DNA of 64,000 bases from Pomphorhynchus laevis (taxonomy: Eukaryota > Acanthocephala > Palaeacanthocephala > Echinorhynchida > Pomphorhynchidae): positions 1-64,000 of the forward strand of contig WNNJ02003664.1 of NCBI GenBank assembly GCA_012934845.2. Direction: 5' to 3'. Both the position numbers and the translations under genes were made by a program. Position 1 is the stretch's first letter. Every line of letters starts with the position of its first letter. This document shows, in pieces, positions 58,431 through 64,000 of this stretch. The notes under the pieces were generated by a model. That model was not told where the DNA came from, did not search any database, and was given only the letters and a program-made list of their open reading frames with translations.

Positions 58431-59170
58431 ATCATGACGACGAGGCGAAAAGGGTGTGTCAAGGTTGCTTCATTAGCCGTGCCGAATCCAAATCCCAAAC
58501 TGAATATACTCTGGAGGAAAATATAACTGCTAGAAGCAAATGTGAAACAATCAACTTTATCTTCAAAGACTGCACACCAAAAAAATTTCAAACAACCAAT
58601 GACAGAGCGAATTGCTTGATAATGGTCAATGTACCTGAAACAAGTGGAGAAACTGCGAATAACCGGATTAGTGAAGATAAAGAATTTTTCCACAATGTTT
58701 TCACGAGGATCTCAAACGTCAGGGATCCAAGCATCACTGTTGTGTCGGCATTCATACTCGGCTGTGGACCGACATAAGGGTTGGAAATACCACGGCCTCT
58801 CAAGGTTGTATTAGCGTTTGAAGACCAACTAATGCTGATATGACGCGGGGCTCATCGACTCAGTGGAGAAGATCTCAAGGTGTTTCGTGATCTCGCCCCG
58901 GAAGATCGCTTAAAAATGAAAGAAACAATTGCGGAATTGAAAATACGTAAAGATGCTGGCGAGTTGGACTTACAAATAGTGGATTTTCGAGTTGTAAAGA
59001 TGAGATTAAGGATTCGGTATACGCCATTGACAATATCCCATGTATTGATAAGCATATAAAGAACCTTCGAGTGTTGTACTTCTATGCGCAGGGTTTGAGA
59101 CACAAAATGAATATAGGCATCGAAATATTCAATTAAATAAATTTTGCGATGGCTTTTGTTAGCTTTCTTC
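58431..59170 (+). mobile_element. CR1-like LINE ORF1 end and ORF2 start, relic
   Basis: ORF1-type wording (NDRANCLIMVNVPETSGETA, RISEDKEFFHNVF, then FRDLAPEDRLKMKETIAELK) is typical of CR1/L2-group ORF1 proteins. Around 59060-59110 an endonuclease-start-like LRVLYFYAQGLRHKM follows. Truncated after that. It may belong to the same family as the elements at 42-49 kb, which lack ORF1. Confidence 0.6.
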
Positions 59171-59516
59171 AAATTTAAAAAAACAACTCAACTTTTAAAA
59201 CTTTAGAATTCAATCATATCCACTAAAGATCTTGCTTTATCTTATAAGTATTTAGAACTCATTCTTGTATAATTTTGGGCCATAGATTGTAGCCATCCGC
59301 ATCAATTCCAGTCTTTTTCAAATTCAGACTCAAGTATTTTCACCCCCTTTCTATAAGTCAGATCTGTTTCATCTAAACTCAATTCACACATATCCATATC
59401 ATCAATGACAGATCATTAATGATATATCCATATCATCAATAAATAAGACACATGCACTGGTTAAAAAATTATTTTTTTACAACTACATACATTTTAAAGA
59501 TAAAATACATACAATC
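59171..59516. other. Spacer, no gene
   Basis: AT-rich. A short direct repeat ATCAATGA.../ATATCCATATCATCAAT occurs at 59390-59450. Confidence 0.45.
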
Positions 59517-62500
59517 AATTCAATCAGTTGCAGCTTAGCAGCTTAAACACAAAAGGACGTTAATGGGATGACGTAAGAATACAGCCACGATCAACACAAA
59601 CTATACTGAACTGCAAGTACAATGCTCGACACACGACTGCAGCGTCTGAACAACAATCGCCTACGACAACATTAAGTCTAAAGAAGACATACTATGTGGA
59701 TTTTGTGCAAACAAATTAATCCACAATCTCTCACATAAGCACATTTCAACATCCAACACGTCAATTCAAACTACCCCCGTCGTTTCCAATTTCCTTTCTC
59801 CACCTACTGATCCTGTCACCAAATACACTTACCATCCCATATCATCTTCACTCCCCGACAACCCCGTCCCGTCCCTCATGTTTCGTTTCTCAATAATCTA
59901 CATCCATCAATCAAAATGATCTTCACCAACATACACGATCCTTCCACTCATAATCTTGCCGCACATCGCTTGCCACCATCTATATTATCTTTATTCTCTA
60001 TGCATCCCGCCATCAAACCAACTCCCTCCAAATACTCAACTACCAGCAATCCTATCGTGATCTCACCCACTCACGTCATTCGTCCTTCTTTACGATAACG
60101 CTTTCCTTCTCACGATCTTTGCGTCATCGCCACTAATTTCACTCCTTCCACCTCTTTATCTCAACAAAACACGTCTAGACCACGATGTTTCCGCCTTCAG
60201 AACCATCCTATCGTCTCTTGTGCCTGCGGATAAACCGCCCTTTGTCAACGACATCTCTCCTGTCTCATTCATCCGCTAAAAAATCTTCTCAATCTAATCC
60301 TTATCAGCCCCCACTCCTGAAAATTATTTTCAAGCATCGCTCTCACGCGTCATCTGTCCTCTCCCAACGATTTAAACTCATGTCATCAAACACTTGCATT
60401 TTCCTCGATCGTACCCCTTCCGAAATCGCTCAACTCTCTTCTGCCCGCATCGAAAATGCCGTCACGAGGAAAACGGCGAAACATCACTCTCTATCCCAAG
60501 CATCGACGGAAATTTTCAACTTGTCCACACCCGCCCCAAAATTCGAAGGCGCTTCATCTCCGCTATATGTATTTTCCGCTAGCCCTTTCACCACCACACA
60601 CGATTTCCGCCTCGACATCCTCAGCACTTGATCTATTCTCCATAAATCCGATCTTATCCTTAACCTATTCACTAAGCAATCCATCGATCTCTTCTGACTC
60701 ACCGAATCATGGTACTCCGATTACGACGGCATCTCATTTTCGCCGTTTGCTCTTTGCCGGTTGCTGACTAGTCAATCCGCTCGCCCCTTAGCTTATCCAA
60801 TTCTAAATTCTCTAATTATGGCGGCTTTGTCGCATTCGTACGTCACCCCGCGTCTCTTCGCAAAATCATTTCCCATTTTAGTCCTTGCTCTTTTGAATTG
60901 TTCACTTGTCGTTCTTCTAACCCGAACACTATGGATCTCGCCATTGCATACCGTTATGTCTTACCTCATTATTTTATATCGAACTCACTGACCTCCTTTC
61001 CCACTGTTCTTTGTCCTCCATCCCTTCACTCATTCTTGGCGACTTCAACATCCGCCTTGAACGCCCCTATTCCACCGATTTCATACTGTTCATCAACATT
61101 CTACTTAACTACAATTACAAACTCATTTTCACTGCCCCCCCCACATACCCTTGGCGGGGCACTCGACATCATAGCTGCCCCCGATCGTTTTGCTGCTTAC
61201 TCCTCACTGCACATTTCCGATCCTGGTTATCACTTTCTCTGATCACTTTCTCGACACCTTTGTTCTCACTTCCAACCACTCCCCACCTCACGCATCTACC
61301 ATCCTACGTTGCTCTTGGAAAAATCTTGAAATCACCCTTATCCGCTCGTGATTCCTATCTTGCTCTTCGCCTGTATCATATCCACCTACTACGTACCAAA
61401 TGCAACTCCTTCTGGCAGCATAAAATCAACACTTCATTAAACTCCAAGTCTCTATGTCATACTGTTAACTCAATCTATTCTCGCTCTTATTTGTCTTTCA
61501 ACATCAATCCCCATTATTATTCGTCATTTCTTCAGAACAAAGTATCAACGTTGCTCTCTCAGAACACCATCTCCATTCCATCTCACTGCCACTCGCCTCA
61601 TCCTCCCGGAACTCTTTCATCTTCTCCCTATCTCTCCTGCCAAAGTCTCAGCTGTGCTCATGTCCTTGCCTAACAAAACCTCACATGCCAATCCCCTGCC
61701 TACCCCCATACTTAAATCCATACGCTCATCAATATCCCCTTTACTCACCACCTTGTTTAACTCGTCCATCCACAGTCGTATATTTCCTACACGTTGGAAA
61801 TCCAACATCGTTCGTCCCCTCCTTATGAAATAATCGCTCGGCCTCGCACTTTCATCTAGATGTCGCTCGATTTCACTACCGCCTACGCTTTCCAAGCTCT
61901 TAGAACGCCTCATCTTAATACAGATCAACGTTTATCTCTCCTCATCCAATCTGTACCCTCTTTTTCAATCCGCATTCCGCTCTAATCACCCCATAGAAAT
62001 CGCCTGCATAAATGTTTACAACGACCTACTCATTTCTCGTGATAAGGCTCTATATAGTGTTTCATCTCTCTTGACCTCTCATCCACCTTCGACATCGTCG
62101 ACCACTCGCCTTCGCTATGATTACGGCTTTTCTTCCTCCTCCGTAGAATAGCTTACCTCATATCTATCCGACAGTTCTTTTCGCGTCTGTTCTAATTCAT
62201 AATCCTCTCCTTCCATCCTTATTTTCTGCGGGGTCCCACAAGGTTCCGTCCTAGGTCCCCTGATTTTCTCTATTATGCTTGGCAATCGCTCTCCGTTTAT
62301 TAAACCTTATCCTTTGACGTCATGCAATACGCCGATGACATCATCATCTATGCTCATGCACCACCTTATTGCATACACGATATCGCAATTTCTGCATCCA
62401 ACTGTCTTTCTTCTATCTACAAACGTCTCTCCCATCTTCGTTTCGTTCTAAACCCAGACATGTTCAAAATAATGTGGATCCACCTCGTCAACCTAACATA

Positions 62501-63212
62501 TCTCCTCCCCCTGTATATTTTGCCTTATCAATCACCCACATAAACCACAATATCACTTTATTAAGATTCCATTTCACTGATTACCTTTCCCTAAACCCTT
62601 CGTGCTTTACAAGGTCCGCTCGTGTAACATAATTATCCATGACATCCACCGTATCTGTCCCCTTATCGACTTCCGTTCCTGCATTTCTCTTCTTTTATTG
62701 ATTCTTCTCCCTAAAATCGATTAATGCCTCAGCATTTTCGCCAATTCTCCAAAATCCACAATCCTACCTTTACAACGCATTATCAACTCTACCGTTCGAG
62801 TGCTTCTACGTCTCCGTCGCTTCGACCACACATCCACATATCTTGCCCAACTCTCTTGACCCGCCATCCACATCCGCATACAACTCTGCCTTCTTCTCGT
62901 AACTTTTCGTCTCATCGCTGTCGGCTCCCCATCGTTCATCAACCTCCCTTTCTTAAACGACACCCGCCCCACCTTTATATCGCTGCGTTCCCGTAATTAC
63001 TTCTTACTCCAACAATTAAGGTCTCCGATCCTTCCTCGTTGCCGCCCCACTCGCCTGGAATCAGCTCCCTCTCGACGTCCGCCTCGCTCTCTCCTTTATT
63101 ACTTTCAAATACCGACTCCGTATCCATATTCTCGACACATGATTTAGATTTTTGTTCTTTTTATTGGATCATGTAAGCGTGCACCGGCACGCATTTGCCA
63201 CGTAAAAATATG
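59517..63212 (+). mobile_element. L2/CR1-like LINE, copy F, decayed with internal deletion
   Basis: 5' UTR and ORF1 start near 59565 (GGGATGACGTAAGAA for the MGGRKK start). Cys-rich finger at about 59700; ORF1 body to about 60590 (SSQSNP, IIFKHRSHASS); endonuclease pieces (ILGDFNIRLERP at about 61035); RT pieces and YADD (QYADDIIIYAHA, 62322). C-terminal region follows, then the 3' stem GCGTGCACCGGCACGC near 63180. About 250 bases at the endonuclease/RT junction (near 61350) are missing relative to copy B. Many frameshifts. Confidence 0.87.
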
Positions 63213-64000
63213 ATTTTTAACATGTGGTAGCTTTATCAGCAAATAAACATGCGAACTTTCGACTGACATGATGTGATATATAAGCCATTTTTCAGATAAA
63301 GTAAAAAATTATAAAATAAATCGTAGCTCCATAAATTAGGCTATGTTGTGAAATTTGTAATAATTCGACTTATTAGCAGATGAATACTAAAATCATGTAT
63401 ATAAAGAATTAATTGAACTTGCACTACTAACGTTCCTAAATCGAACAGTTTACTGTTCAATGTACATCGGCGTAAAGATATAGGCAACAGGGAACATACT
63501 TTGCAATTTAGGATATTTTCTGCTTAAATTATTTAAGAAAACTTGTTTAAGATAACTTATTGCTTGTTAAGATAATGACACCCTATTTAAAAACAGAAGT
63601 GAACTTATAATATAAAGCATATTTTGATGTTTTATAGTTTTTTAAGACTTTTTAACTCGAAACTTTTACCTTATTGGTAAAAATTTATAACATGCTTTGT
63701 TTAGATAGACAAATTTAACTAGAATTTATAATTATCGGTCATAGAATTATGCGAACAGGCATTGGATGCTGTACTATTTCATTGGTATGGACTTTACATT
63801 CATCATTATCAGAATATTCGTTAAATGCCTGCACATACAAATATAGATACTATCAACATGGCTATTAAGCGAATATAGTTAACGATTTAACTTGGTAAAT
63901 GGCGGTTAAATGAACTGAAATAATTAATATTAGTGCTGAGTTATTTCTCAAAAACGATCAGCATCCATGTCTTTGTTGAAGCATTCATGTATTTGGTTTC
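63213..64000. other. AT-rich DNA, nothing recognised
   Basis: No coding frame of interest, no repeat shared with the rest of the window. Confidence 0.5.

Overview
The window is AT-rich eukaryotic DNA dominated by decayed retrotransposons, threaded by a single host gene. The mix of LINE families, a Charlie-type hAT and a short-intron acid sphingomyelinase gene fits an arthropod, most likely an insect. The sequence alone does not fix the species.

Host gene. On the minus strand, nine coding exons between 46117 and 7670 encode a secreted acid-sphingomyelinase-like phosphodiesterase (signal peptide, saposin-B domain, calcineurin-like metallophosphatase core). Every junction has GT/AG signals and matching phases, and the metal ligands are kept, so the gene looks functional at sequence level. 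Exon 1 (45797-46117) is separated from exon 2 (21533-21670) by a 24-kb intron filled with nested transposons. The other introns hold a SINE, foldback elements, tandem repeats and reverse-transcriptase fragments. The product stops early compared with the family and lacks the usual C-terminal domain.

Layout. 1-2.1 kb: AT-rich DNA with an unidentified coding-like relic and a foldback MITE. 2.15-6.33 kb: a 22-bp minisatellite of about 190 units, downstream of the host gene. 7.6-21.7 kb: exons 9 to 2 with intronic repeats, including RT fragments at 14.7-15.8 kb, a 98-bp satellite at 17.5-18.4 kb, a Penelope-like RT relic in three tandem pieces at 18.4-19.8 kb and a tRNA-derived SINE at 20.85-21.16 kb. 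22.4-44.6 kb (intron 1): an L2/CR1-like LINE (minus), an RTE LINE (minus), then a Charlie-type hAT transposon broken by a near-complete L2/CR1-like LINE, a Penelope-like element with a GIY-YIG domain and an I-like LINE, followed by a jockey/CR1-like LINE. 45.8-46.1 kb: exon 1. 46.3-64 kb: upstream of the gene, a LINE with an open 594-codon RT frame, more jockey/CR1-like and I-like LINEs, and four further copies of the L2/CR1-like family in both orientations.

No rRNA, CRISPR array or operon-like cluster is present. I did not find a convincing new multi-gene system. The most unusual items are the transposon-swollen sphingomyelinase gene with a shortened C-terminus, palindromes inside two LINE copies that look like local template switching, a SINE between 88-bp direct repeats, and a LINE with a one-base ORF1/ORF2 stop-start overlap.
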